Shown: positions 10,983 through 19,373 of the stretch, piece by piece
Numbering within the stretch: the first letter of the stretch is position 1
Layout of the letters: each line of letters opens with the position of its first letter
NCBI GenBank assembly: GCA_910577055.1
Contig: CAJTKX010000004.1
Span: 124,001-188,000, forward strand
Origin: an uncultured Christensenella sp.
GTDB lineage: Bacteria; Bacillota; Clostridia; Christensenellales; Borkfalkiaceae
Length of the DNA: 64,000 bases
Direction: 5' to 3'
The notes under the pieces: generated by a model
Seen by the model: only the letters and a program-made list of their open reading frames with translations
The model's database searches: none
Told to the model about the DNA's origin: nothing
Program-made: the position numbers and the translations under genes

Positions 10983-11141
10983 ATGAAACACAAGAACAAA
11001 GACACTCCCGAAATCGTAGTTCCGAAAGGTTACGACCTTTTAGACCTTATCGACACGGACGATAAAGGCTACGACTTCGGAGAGCCTATTATGACGGAGG
11101 AGGTAAACGTAAGGTTTGAGCGAGATAACGGAGAAAAATAA
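10983..11141 (+). CDS. Small acidic protein, 52 aa
   Basis: A short ORF starts at ATG 10983, 10 bases after the giant gene's stop, behind an excellent Shine-Dalgarno site (AAAGGAGGG). It encodes 52 residues, acidic in the middle (LIDTDDKGYDFGEP), with no motif, signal or membrane segment that I recognise. Its last 26 bases overlap the start of the next gene in another frame, which suggests translational coupling. The ribosome site and tight spacing on both sides are the main support; no homologue is recognised. Confidence 0.55.
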   Translation: MKHKNKDTPEIVVPKGYDLLDLIDTDDKGYDFGEPIMTEEVNVRFERDNGEK

Positions 11142-12792
11142 CGCTTACGAAAAGCTCACGCCGCAAAGGAAAGCACTTGTCGATATGATTCTCAAAAACC
11201 TTGAAAACGGTAAAGGCTTTTGGGAACAAGGTTGGGCGGATATGGGTGTACCCGTATCCGCCGCAACGGGCAAGCGGTATCGCGGACTGAACAATCTTTT
11301 CTTGTCGCTTATCGCAATCGAGCGCGGCTACACGGACAACCGTTGGGCAACCTTTAATCAGATAAACGAGCGCGGTTGGAGTTTTAAGAAAGACGAAGAA
11401 GGGAAAAGTCGCGGCAAGGACGCAGGCGTAACGATTGAGTTCTACGAGCTGTACGACAAGGAAACGAAAAAGGCGTTTGATAAAAGTACGCTTGATGGTA
11501 TGACCGAAGATGAGCGCGACGAATATATGCAGGAGAACGTGCGCCCTATGCGCAAATACTTCCGCGTATTCAACGGCGACATTATCGAGGGCATACCCGA
11601 ACGCGAAAAGCGCGTAATCGATCCGAGCGAGAGAGTGGAACGTGCCGAGAAACTTTTGGAACATTGGAACGACTACGAAGCAAAAATTGTGTACGGCGGC
11701 GACCAAGCATTTTATCGGCGCAATACCGACGAGATACATACGCCACCGCGTGAAGCGTTCAAAAATCTACACGAATTTTACGGCACTAACTTTCACGAAA
11801 TCGGACACAGCACCGGACACGAATCACGACTCAACCGCGATTTGTCGGGCGCGTTCGGCTCGGAGAAATACGCGCTTGAAGAACTACGCGCCGAGCTTGC
11901 GGCGTTGTTCTTAGAGCAGGACTTGGAAATAGCGGTAAGCGAAAAGCACATTGAAAACAACAGCCGCTATATCAAGGAGTGGCACGACGAAATCAAGAAA
12001 GATCCCGACGCGCTATTCACGGCGATAGCCGACGCGGACAAAATCACTCGGTATATAGCAACCAAAGAAGCGGAAGCCGAGCGTATGGAAAACGCCGAGC
12101 CGTATGCAGTGGTCGAGGACACCGACGAGTTGGGCGATAAAATTTACCAAGTACGAATCCCGACGAGCTTCGGGCAAACGATAACGGCAGTACCGCTTGC
12201 GTTCAAGAGTAGAGAAGCGTTAATGGCTGAGTTCGAGAATTTCAAGAACGCGCCCGCGTGGAAAGACAAAGAGTTCTACGAAGTGAGCTACGAGCAGTTG
12301 CAGGAGATAAGCGAGAAGCAAGCAAGAGCGGAAGATAGACGAGCGGAACGCGAGGAACGACCTATGTATGTTTTACCGTCTATTATCGCGGCAAATGCTT
12401 CGACGAAAAGTAAACCCGTAGATATGGGGAAACGCGGCTTGGACAGCTTAACGCGGATGAGCGACATTGATGTGGTCGAACGCGCGAAGCGCACTCACGG
12501 CGGCGACCAGTTTGAAAAGCTGTATAACGGCAAGCCGCTGTTCGGCGACGAGGAAAAAGACGAACGCGCATTGATGGCGCGACTCGCTATGTTTTGCAAC
12601 GGCGACGAAGAACAGCTTTTGCGCGTGTTCAAGTCGTCGGGGCAGTACCGCGACGAGAAGCCTAACTCTTTATACGAGATGATGGCAAGGCAGTCGATAG
12701 AACGCATTGACCGACTCAAAGGCAAAATTGCGGCAGTACCGGCACAAGAAAGTGCAGGCAAAAAACACTTCGGCACGAACGCCAAAGTGTAA
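11116..12792 (+). CDS. ArdC-like antirestriction/zincin protein with C-terminal PrimPol-type helix module
   Basis: 558 residues from a TTG start preceded by GGAGGAGG. Residues about 5-115 match the ArdC N-terminal ssDNA-binding domain (KLTPQRKALVDMI, WATFNQI). A zincin metallopeptidase follows, with HEIGHSTGH at about 227-235, giving HExxH plus the further His. The C-terminus (about 440-535, beginning LTRMSDIDVVERA) repeats the helical module that ends the preceding giant protein. ArdC proteins bind ssDNA and protect incoming conjugative DNA from restriction; that role is inferred here from domains and from its place in the leading part of an ICE. It is transcribed with its neighbours. The end-module fusion is unusual for ArdC and could link it to the element's primase. 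Confidence 0.85.
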   Translation: MSEITEKNNAYEKLTPQRKALVDMILKNLENGKGFWEQGWADMGVPVSAATGKRYRGLNNLFLSLIAIERGYTDNRWATFNQINERGWSFKKDEEGKSRGKDAGVTIEFYELYDKETKKAFDKSTLDGMTEDERDEYMQENVRPMRKYFRVFNGDIIEGIPEREKRVIDPSERVERAEKLLEHWNDYEAKIVYGGDQAFYRRNTDEIHTPPREAFKNLHEFYGTNFHEIGHSTGHESRLNRDLSGAFGSEKYALEELRAELAALFLEQDLEIAVSEKHIENNSRYIKEWHDEIKKDPDALFTAIADADKITRYIATKEAEAERMENAEPYAVVEDTDELGDKIYQVRIPTSFGQTITAVPLAFKSREALMAEFENFKNAPAWKDKEFYEVSYEQLQEISEKQARAEDRRAEREERPMYVLPSIIAANASTKSKPVDMGKRGLDSLTRMSDIDVVERAKRTHGGDQFEKLYNGKPLFGDEEKDERALMARLAMFCNGDEEQLLRVFKSSGQYRDEKPNSLYEMMARQSIERIDRLKGKIAAVPAQESAGKKHFGTNAKV

Positions 12793-12820
12793 CAAAAAAC
12801 CAAATCACAAGGAGTAAAAA

Positions 12821-13276
12821 ATGAAAGAGCAAAACTTCAAATTCAGAAAGTCGTTCGCCAAGTTGGTCGAGCAAATGACCGACAAGCAGGCGGGCGAATT
12901 TATCAAAGCCGTGTGCGGCTATGTGTTCGAGGGCAAGCCTATGGAGAGCAAGGACGAATACTTGAAAGGCGTTTTCGTCTTTGTTCAGAACGCGCTTGAC
13001 ACGGAAGTGCGCGACAGGGAGAACGGCAAAATCGGCGGCGCGATCGTCGCGGAAAAGTACAAGGAAATGCGCGGCAAGGTTACGACCGAAGAAGTATCGG
13101 TAAGCGAAACCAACGTGGTATCGCAACTCATTATCGTCGCGGCGGACGCGCAGGGCGCGGCGCAGAGCGACAAGGGTAAGCCTTACAAGAAGAACGGACG
13201 ACCTAAAAACTATAACGCCTACGGCGGTGGGAAATGCCCTAACGAGAATAAGGACGACCACCGAAAGGCTGTATAG
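12821..13276 (+). CDS. DUF6291-like replication-associated protein
   Basis: 151 residues, ATG preceded by CAAGGAG. The first 75 residues (RKSFAKLVEQMTDKQAGEF, VFVQNALDTEVRDRENGKI) resemble the small DUF6291 domain seen at the N-terminus of phage and ICE replication-initiation proteins. The rest is a low-complexity polar tail (KPYKKNGRPKNYNAYGGGK). It sits 28 bases after the ArdC-like gene and ends just before the oriT-like region, so it closes the leading operon. The function is not established; a DNA-binding or replication-accessory role is inferred. No winged-helix domain follows, so it is shorter than the two-domain versions. Confidence 0.65.
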   Translation: MKEQNFKFRKSFAKLVEQMTDKQAGEFIKAVCGYVFEGKPMESKDEYLKGVFVFVQNALDTEVRDRENGKIGGAIVAEKYKEMRGKVTTEEVSVSETNVVSQLIIVAADAQGAAQSDKGKPYKKNGRPKNYNAYGGGKCPNENKDDHRKAV

Positions 13277-13289
13277 CAAGGACTACGAT

Positions 13290-13404
13290 ATTTTGGGAAA
13301 ACGGTATGTGTTTGCAAGCAGGTAAAGAGTTTTCCCAAAATCAAAGATTTTCGGTAAAACTGATGTTCGCCGTGCGGCTCACGGAACAATCGGGAAACCC
13401 GATT
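13290..13404. other. Candidate origin of transfer (oriT)
   Basis: The gap between the DUF6291-like gene and the relaxosome genes holds a perfect 13-bp inverted repeat (ATTTTGGGAAAAC at 13290-13302 with its complement at 13329-13341; 26-base spacer). Two smaller hairpins follow: CCGTG..CACGG at 13370-13384, and AATCGGG-AAA-CCCGATT at 13388-13404, which is followed by TTCTTTT. An inverted repeat directly upstream of the accessory and relaxase genes is the usual oriT layout in MOBP systems. The nick site cannot be assigned. The last hairpin could also act as a terminator for the leading operon. Confidence 0.5.
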
Positions 13405-13420
13405 TTCTTTTGGAGGAATT

Positions 13421-13903
13421 ATGGGTAGAAAGCTGAGACAATCGGAACATAATCCAAGCATCTACTTTCAAATCTTCGATGAAGATATATGGTTGATGTT
13501 GGACAAACTTATGACCTTGCCCAAGTACGCCAAGAGCCGCACGAGCCTAATCAACAATGCGCTTGCCTACGGACTGCCGAAACTTATCGAGGACGAGTTC
13601 GGGGAGAAAACCTTGAACGCCGAGCCTTACGAACAGCCGACGGAAAAATCGGCTGTTCAGATAAGTACGGAGAACGACCACGACGAACACATTGCGGAAG
13701 TAGTGCGACTGTTACAAGAAATCATAATGAACACGACAATAAGTAAATCACTTGTATGTTCGCTGTTTAACGCAAAGAGCGCAGAGCTGAAAGGCAAGCC
13801 GCCGTCGGCGATTAAGTTTGACAGCGGTGCTATGCGCGACACGCCGACCTATATGACGAAGTACGAGATAGACAGGTTGAACGAAATGGACGAGGAGGAC
13901 TAA
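13421..13903 (+). CDS. Relaxosome accessory protein (MobC/RHH-like)
   Basis: 160 residues, ATG preceded by TTTGGAGGAA. The N-terminal half (QIFDEDIWLMLDKLMTLP, SRTSLINNALAYGLPKL) has the length and pattern of a ribbon-helix-helix DNA-binding unit as in MobC-type relaxosome proteins. The C-terminal half is helical and acidic. Its stop overlaps the relaxase start by one base (TAATG), so the two are coupled. The expected role is to bind the neighbouring oriT and load the relaxase; this rests on position and fold pattern, not on a recognised family signature. Confidence 0.65.
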   Translation: MGRKLRQSEHNPSIYFQIFDEDIWLMLDKLMTLPKYAKSRTSLINNALAYGLPKLIEDEFGEKTLNAEPYEQPTEKSAVQISTENDHDEHIAEVVRLLQEIIMNTTISKSLVCSLFNAKSAELKGKPPSAIKFDSGAMRDTPTYMTKYEIDRLNEMDEED

Positions 13904-15234
13904 TGGCAAACAACCAACCGATTATATTCGACTTGAAATACACACCGTATACGCTGTCGAAGAAAGCGTCGGACTATGACAAAAACAAGAACGCGACAGA
14001 ACGTGCCTTTTACGATATGTCGGGCGAGAAGAACGTGTACGACTACATCACGACTGAGGGCAAGCGCGTCGGGAACAAATTCACGGCGTTAGAGTATTTG
14101 CAAAAAAGCACGGGCGTGTTTAATCAGAGCGGTATGATTCCGCAGGAAGAAGTTGACGAAATGAAAGCACGGGCGAAAGCTAACGAGGGCAATATTTGGC
14201 ACGGCTTTATATCGTTTAACGAACACGATTCCGAAAAGATAGATACGCCCGACAAGTGCATACAGCTTGTCAAAAATATCTTTCCTACGTTCTTGCGCGA
14301 GTCGGGACTTAATCCGAACAATATCGACTTGATGTGCGCCTTGCATCTTGACCGACCGCACCATCTACATATTCATTTTGTATTTTGGGAGAAAGAGCCG
14401 AAATTCAAGAACAACGACGGAACGCTCGGCTACCGCAAGAAAGGCAAGATAAAGGAAGAAGCGATAGACAATATGTTCGTTCGGCTCGGACTGTTCGCGG
14501 ACGATGACCGCGACAAACTGCACAAGGCAAGGGACGATAGCTTGAAGAAGCTACGGAATATGACTTGCGTGAAAACGGCTATGTATAGCACGGACGAAAT
14601 CAAGCAGGAAATCTTGTCGCTTGCGAAAGACTTGCCGAAAACGGGTAGGCTGACCTACGGAAGCAAAGATATGGAAGCGTTCAGACCGCGCGTAGACAAA
14701 ATCGTAAAAATGCTTCTCGACCACGACAAGACAGCACGGAAAGCAGACTTGCGGTTTTACGAACGGCTTGACGAAAAGCGGCGCGTCATTGAGAATATCT
14801 GCGGAAAGGAATACGCGCTGTCGGGCGCGAACACTTCGCCGCAGACGATAGAACGCGAACTGCCGAAGTATCATCACAAGATTGACGAAAGCCATATCAA
14901 GATAATCGAAACAATCGAAGCGGACTACAAGCGTAGGCAAGGCAACCTTGTACTTAACCTTTGCAAGTTTATCAAACCCGAATACTTCGAGCGAGATAAG
15001 AACAAGCGGTACAAGGCAAACGACAACAAACTCAAACGCAGGTTGAGCATATCGCAACGAAATGTGAAGCGGCGTTTGGACAAATTCTTCGGCTCTTTCG
15101 GACGAGAAAGCGAGCTTATCGAGCGCGACTTTTCGCACCGTTTACAGGACATCGAAAAAGAGATAGAGCGCGAAAGAGAGGAAGCACAAGCGGAAACGCA
15201 ACAATCTAAAAAGGAGGAGAACAACAAGTATTGA
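13903..15234 (+). CDS. MOBP-type relaxase (MobP2/MobP3-like)
   Basis: 443 residues. The key signature is HLDRPHHLHIHF at about 148-159, the triple-His metal-binding motif of Firmicutes MobP relaxases. N-terminal residues (FDLKYTPYTLSKK, EKNVYDYITTEGK) match the first part of that family, including candidate catalytic Tyr residues at Y23, Y37 and Y46. The C-terminal 130 residues are basic, then a charged coiled coil. It would nick one oriT strand and pilot it to the coupling protein. The gene overlaps its accessory protein by one base and the VirD4 gene by four, giving one translationally coupled mobilisation unit. The exact subfamily cannot be fixed without a profile search. Confidence 0.85.
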   Translation: MANNQPIIFDLKYTPYTLSKKASDYDKNKNATERAFYDMSGEKNVYDYITTEGKRVGNKFTALEYLQKSTGVFNQSGMIPQEEVDEMKARAKANEGNIWHGFISFNEHDSEKIDTPDKCIQLVKNIFPTFLRESGLNPNNIDLMCALHLDRPHHLHIHFVFWEKEPKFKNNDGTLGYRKKGKIKEEAIDNMFVRLGLFADDDRDKLHKARDDSLKKLRNMTCVKTAMYSTDEIKQEILSLAKDLPKTGRLTYGSKDMEAFRPRVDKIVKMLLDHDKTARKADLRFYERLDEKRRVIENICGKEYALSGANTSPQTIERELPKYHHKIDESHIKIIETIEADYKRRQGNLVLNLCKFIKPEYFERDKNKRYKANDNKLKRRLSISQRNVKRRLDKFFGSFGRESELIERDFSHRLQDIEKEIEREREEAQAETQQSKKEENNKY

Positions 15235-17447
15235 ATAGAAAAGAAGCATTTAATCACCGTAAGCGAAAGTCGTGGAAAACGTGGTTTATCGTCGGCGGCT
15301 TCGTCGCTGTGTTCGTTAGCGTGCTTGTGGCGTTTTTGTTCGCGCTCGGCGGTAAAGACTTTGGCGGCATTTTCGGCAACAAGAATTATTGGCTCACGGT
15401 CGGCGTAGTCAACGGACTGCTGCTTGTCGGCTTTCTGATGTTATACCGTATCGACGCGCAAAACATCGCGCTCAAGGAGAACGACTTGGAAGATACCGAG
15501 TGGCTGTCCGCAAAGCGGCTGAAAAAGCTGAGAGAGTTTACGGTAACGAATTGGAACGGCACAAGAGAGAAAGACGACGGAATCGTAATCGGTGCAGAGA
15601 AGAAGGGCAAGGAATTGGAGATTATCACGACGAGCCAACTTCACGCGCTAATCGTCGGTACGACGGGTAGCGGTAAAACGACAGGCTTCGTTGACCAAAA
15701 CATCTCGGTGTTATCGCGGAGTAAAAGCAAGCCGAGCCTTGTCATATCCGATCCGAAAAAGGAACTGTACGAAAAGCACGCAAACCACCTTGCGAAAGAC
15801 GGTTACAAAATATCGGTACTCGATTTGCGAGAGCCCTACAGCTCGGAACGGTGGAATCCTATGAACGTGCTTATACGCCGTATTCGGTTAGTCAAAGAGC
15901 TTGAATACCACTTGGAACACCGCGACGGAAAATACTTCGGCGCAGGCGAGGTTTTCTTATCGCTACGCGATGCGCGGACTCGTATGCAAGAATTAAAGGA
16001 CGAGATTTACGAAAACGCGCAAGACCTTGTTTACACGCTGTGTCCCGTTCAGAACAAAGACCAACCGACGTGGGAAGAAGGTGCGCGTAACCTTATCTTC
16101 GGTTTGGTACTCGCGTTTTGCGAGGACTGCATAAAGGGCAAGATGGAAGAAAAACAACTCTTGCTTTTCAATATCTATCACAACATAACAAAGTACTGTT
16201 CGGAAGATACAACGGCATTAAAGGACTACCTACTCAAAGGGCGCGACGAATTTTCAAAGGTGCGTGGTCTTGTCAATACGGTACTCATAACGAGCGACAA
16301 GACTTTGACGAGTTACTTGTCGGAAGTCAACAGCTATATGCAACAGTTGTCCGATGACGGCATTATGTCATTGACGAGCGAGAACGACTTGGACATCGTA
16401 AACATTGACGAGCAACCGAGCGCGGTGTTCATTATCGTGCCGGACGAAAGATTTACGCGACACCGTTTTGTAACGCTGTTTATTACTCAGATGTACAAAG
16501 AGCTTGTCGAGAAAGCGAACTTGAACTTGCGCAGAGAGCAGACGGACACGGCGGTATTAAAGCGTAACGCTTACTTCATACTTGACGAGTTTGCGAACTT
16601 ACCCAAGTTCGACAATATTGAGGGTATGGTAACGGTTGCGCGTTCACGCGGTATTCGCTTCTTGTTTGTACTTCAAGCGTATTCACAGCTTACGGCAAAG
16701 TACGGGCGAGAGATAGGCGATATTATCAAGACCAACTGTAACGTAAAAATCTTTATCGGCTCGGACGACAGCGACACGCGCAAAGAGTTTTCGGAACTAT
16801 GCGGACAAAAGAAAGTCAAAAATTTCTCGGTCAATACCAATGCGGAAAACCCTGCGTCGAGCAATACGGGCGCGAGCAACCAGCCGCTTATAACGGTTGG
16901 TATGCTTGAACGACTGAACGGAAATGAGAAAGGCGACGCGATTGTATCGGTGCGTGGCTACGAGCCGATATGGACGGTATTCACACCGTCATACGAACTC
17001 AAAGATGTTTACTTCAAAGAGGGTAAGGCGAGTATTGCCAAGCGCGAAGCGGTGCTGTTCGATAAGAACGAGTACGTTTTCGATATAACGAACAAGAACG
17101 GCGGCAACGAGAACGAACGGCTTTTAACGGCGATAGTGGAAGAAGAAAAACGTGAGAACGCCGTAGAAATCGAACGGCAGAAGAAACTTGACGACCTTGA
17201 CTGTAAGTGGTTAAGCATAGAGCAAAATATACAACTCAAACTGCAAGAGTTTGCGAATATGCTTAACCCCGACGACAAGCAAGCGGTGTTAAATGCGGAC
17301 TTAAACAGTATCGTCGCTTTACTGTTTATGATTGAGGAGAACTACAACAACAAGCCGCACAAGATGAAAAAGATACGGGAAGTTGCCGACTTCATCAATG
17401 GCGAACTACCCAAACTTTTGGAACTTCAAAACCAAGCGAACAAATAA
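15231..17447 (+). CDS. VirD4/TraG-type coupling ATPase
   Basis: 738 residues from a TTG start (AAAAAGGAGGAG upstream) overlapping the relaxase stop. Two N-terminal membrane helices (about 18-42 and 52-73) anchor it. Walker A GTTGSGKTTG lies at about 142-151, a VISDPKKELYE segment follows, and the Walker B-like FILDEFANLPK is at about 449-459. These define type IV coupling proteins that link the relaxosome to the membrane channel and energise DNA export. The C-terminal tail is charged and may bind the relaxase. All key residues are present and the length is normal, so it looks functional. Confidence 0.92.
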   Translation: MNRKEAFNHRKRKSWKTWFIVGGFVAVFVSVLVAFLFALGGKDFGGIFGNKNYWLTVGVVNGLLLVGFLMLYRIDAQNIALKENDLEDTEWLSAKRLKKLREFTVTNWNGTREKDDGIVIGAEKKGKELEIITTSQLHALIVGTTGSGKTTGFVDQNISVLSRSKSKPSLVISDPKKELYEKHANHLAKDGYKISVLDLREPYSSERWNPMNVLIRRIRLVKELEYHLEHRDGKYFGAGEVFLSLRDARTRMQELKDEIYENAQDLVYTLCPVQNKDQPTWEEGARNLIFGLVLAFCEDCIKGKMEEKQLLLFNIYHNITKYCSEDTTALKDYLLKGRDEFSKVRGLVNTVLITSDKTLTSYLSEVNSYMQQLSDDGIMSLTSENDLDIVNIDEQPSAVFIIVPDERFTRHRFVTLFITQMYKELVEKANLNLRREQTDTAVLKRNAYFILDEFANLPKFDNIEGMVTVARSRGIRFLFVLQAYSQLTAKYGREIGDIIKTNCNVKIFIGSDDSDTRKEFSELCGQKKVKNFSVNTNAENPASSNTGASNQPLITVGMLERLNGNEKGDAIVSVRGYEPIWTVFTPSYELKDVYFKEGKASIAKREAVLFDKNEYVFDITNKNGGNENERLLTAIVEEEKRENAVEIERQKKLDDLDCKWLSIEQNIQLKLQEFANMLNPDDKQAVLNADLNSIVALLFMIEENYNNKPHKMKKIREVADFINGELPKLLELQNQANK

Positions 17448-17463
17448 ATTTATGGAGGATATA

Positions 17464-18984
17464 ATGACTAAAACAATTAAATCAACGGTTGTAACGCTCG
17501 CGGCAAGTGTAGCGTTATTTTTAACGGGTTTTTTGTGTACGGGTTTTACTACGGCAAAAACGGCAAGCGCGGATACGGGCTGTAACCACGCATACGAACA
17601 GACGGAAGTCGCGGCAACGTGTACCGAACAAGGCTATACGAAATATATCTGCGCGGATTGCGGCGACGAGAAAAAGGACAATTATACCGAAGTCAAAGGG
17701 CATTACTACACCGAATCGGTTGTAGCCGCAACTTGCACGACGGCGGGATATACGCTGTATTCGTGTACGGACTGCGGACATACTTACACCGAGCAGACCG
17801 AAAGCGCAAAGGGACATACGTTCGAGGTGGTAGTCGTACCCAATACCTGCACCCATAAAGGTTATACCACGCATTTCTGTACCGTATGCGGCTATGAGTA
17901 TTCGGACAACTATACGGACGAAATCGGACACGATTATGAGAAAGTCGAAGTCGCGCCTACTTGCACCGAAAGGGGTTATACCAAGCATACCTGTTCTGTC
18001 TGCGAAGATGTGTTTTTCGATAACTATATCGACGCGCTCGGTCATACCTACGAAGCGGTAATTACCGAGCCTACTTGTTTGGATGGCGGCTTTACGACCT
18101 GCACTTGCGCGACTTGCGCGGACAGCTATATCGCGGACTATACCGAGCCGAACGGACACGCCTACACGGAAACGGTAAACGCGGCAACGTGCGTAACCTA
18201 CGGCTATACTGACCACGTTTGTAACGACTGCGGCGACAGATTCGTAACGGACTACGCCCAGCCCAAAGGACATAAGTATTTGGATGTGCTTGTACCCGCA
18301 ACGCCCGACAGTCTTGGCTATACGCGCCATATTTGCGTTGACTGCAATTACAGCTATCTTTCGGACTATGTAACGAGCGGCGACATTGGATATATTCCCG
18401 AACCCGAAGAACCCGTCATCCCCGAAATTCATAAGCACGCTTACGAAATTCAGACTATGGACGACAGCGACAATATGAGCCTTATCGTGTTACGCATTTG
18501 CAACTGCGGCGATAAGAAAAGCGGATACTTTGCGGTAACTTTCACGGACGAAGAAGGCAACGTAACGGAGAGAAAAGAAACGGGCAACAAAATTGACTAT
18601 TCCGAGTTTTACGGACAAGTCATTATCACGCTCGCGGACGAGAGCGGCGTTGAGTTAAAGACGGTAGTGGTAACGGCGCAGGAAAAACCCGTAGAGCCTA
18701 CCGAACCCGAACTGCCCGAAAATCCCGACGAACCCACAGTACCCGACGAGCCTACAACGCCCGTTGAACCTGAACAGCCCACCGAGCCTACGATTCCCGA
18801 CGAACCGAATCAGCCCAACGAACCCACAGTACCCGACGAGCCTAATACGGACTTAACCGAAACGAAAAAGGGCGGCAACGGAACGGCAATCGCGCTGTTT
18901 GTAATTCTTGTCGTGCTTGCGCTCGGCGGTGTCGGCGGATTCATTGCATACAAGAAAATCAAGGCAAAGAAAGCACAGAAATAA
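17464..18984 (+). CDS. Surface protein with seven CxxC ribbon-like repeats and Pro-rich stalk
   Basis: 506 residues from ATG 17464, chosen because GGAGGAT lies 5 bases upstream and a signal peptide follows directly; the open frame extends further upstream without a site. After the signal peptide come seven repeats of about 38 residues, pattern TCTxxGYTxYxCxxCGxxYxDxYTxxxGHxY, each with Cys residues that could bind zinc or form disulfides (weaker in the seventh). A small globular domain (about 315-400), a Pro/Glu/Thr stalk (PTVPDEPTTPVEPEQP type) and a C-terminal membrane helix with a Lys-rich tail follow; there is no LPXTG. It sits between the coupling protein and the pilin, so a cell-contact adhesin for conjugation is inferred. 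Confidence 0.8.
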   Translation: MTKTIKSTVVTLAASVALFLTGFLCTGFTTAKTASADTGCNHAYEQTEVAATCTEQGYTKYICADCGDEKKDNYTEVKGHYYTESVVAATCTTAGYTLYSCTDCGHTYTEQTESAKGHTFEVVVVPNTCTHKGYTTHFCTVCGYEYSDNYTDEIGHDYEKVEVAPTCTERGYTKHTCSVCEDVFFDNYIDALGHTYEAVITEPTCLDGGFTTCTCATCADSYIADYTEPNGHAYTETVNAATCVTYGYTDHVCNDCGDRFVTDYAQPKGHKYLDVLVPATPDSLGYTRHICVDCNYSYLSDYVTSGDIGYIPEPEEPVIPEIHKHAYEIQTMDDSDNMSLIVLRICNCGDKKSGYFAVTFTDEEGNVTERKETGNKIDYSEFYGQVIITLADESGVELKTVVVTAQEKPVEPTEPELPENPDEPTVPDEPTTPVEPEQPTEPTIPDEPNQPNEPTVPDEPNTDLTETKKGGNGTAIALFVILVVLALGGVGGFIAYKKIKAKKAQK

Positions 18985-19002
18985 GAGGAGGAACAGAGAA
19001 TA

Positions 19003-19305
19003 GTGTTTAATATCAATTTGTTAGCGGCGGACGAGGGTTTGAACGGAAGTCTTGCTCAAATCGTCGAAAAACTCAAAGGACTTATGGACAGCTTTTGGCT
19101 GTACATAGTAATCGCGCTTGCAGCGGTTGTTGTTATTTGGGGTGCGTATATCGGTATCAAAATTGCAATCGCGCACAGAAACGAAGAAAAAATCAATGCA
19201 AGAGATATGGTCAAAAACCTTATTATCGGTATCGTGATTATATTCGTTGTGGCTATGGGCGCACCGCTTCTCATCAACGGCTTGTCCGCGTGGGTAGGCG
19301 CGTAA
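19003..19305 (+). CDS. VirB2-like two-helix pilin (Mbov_0395-type)
   Basis: 100 residues from GTG 19003, preceded by AGAGGAGGAA. Two membrane helices (about 33-57 and 69-92) are joined by a short charged loop (AIAHRNEEKINARDM), the topology of VirB2/TrbC conjugative pilins. Its order before a VirB6-like membrane protein and VirB4 matches the pilin-like gene of Mycoplasma and Clostridia ICEs (NCBI name Mbov_0395 family, recalled, not searched). No long signal peptide is seen; a short N-terminus may be cleaved. A hairpin terminator follows, probably favouring high pilin expression. The same helix-loop-helix ends the protein at 23213-25300. Confidence 0.75.
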   Translation: MFNINLLAADEGLNGSLAQIVEKLKGLMDSFWLYIVIALAAVVVIWGAYIGIKIAIAHRNEEKINARDMVKNLIIGIVIIFVVAMGAPLLINGLSAWVGA

Positions 19306-19323
19306 GAAAACAATAATTCCGAA

Positions 19324-19359
19324 CAAGGCGGCAGGGCAACTTGCCGCCTTGACTTTTTC
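19324..19359 (+). terminator. Intra-operon terminator/attenuator after the pilin gene
   Basis: A 10-bp perfect stem (CAAGGCGGCA at 19324-19333 with TGCCGCCTTG at 19342-19351) with an 8-base loop is followed by CTTTTTC. It lies between the pilin gene and the VirB6-like gene, which has its own strong ribosome site. Partial termination here would give more pilin than channel proteins. Confidence 0.75.
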
Positions 19360-19373
19360 GGAAAGGAGGATAA

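Noticed and set aside
17383..17463. Upstream start of the first surface protein
   Set aside because: It overlaps the coupling-protein gene, lacks a ribosome site and would bury the signal peptide.
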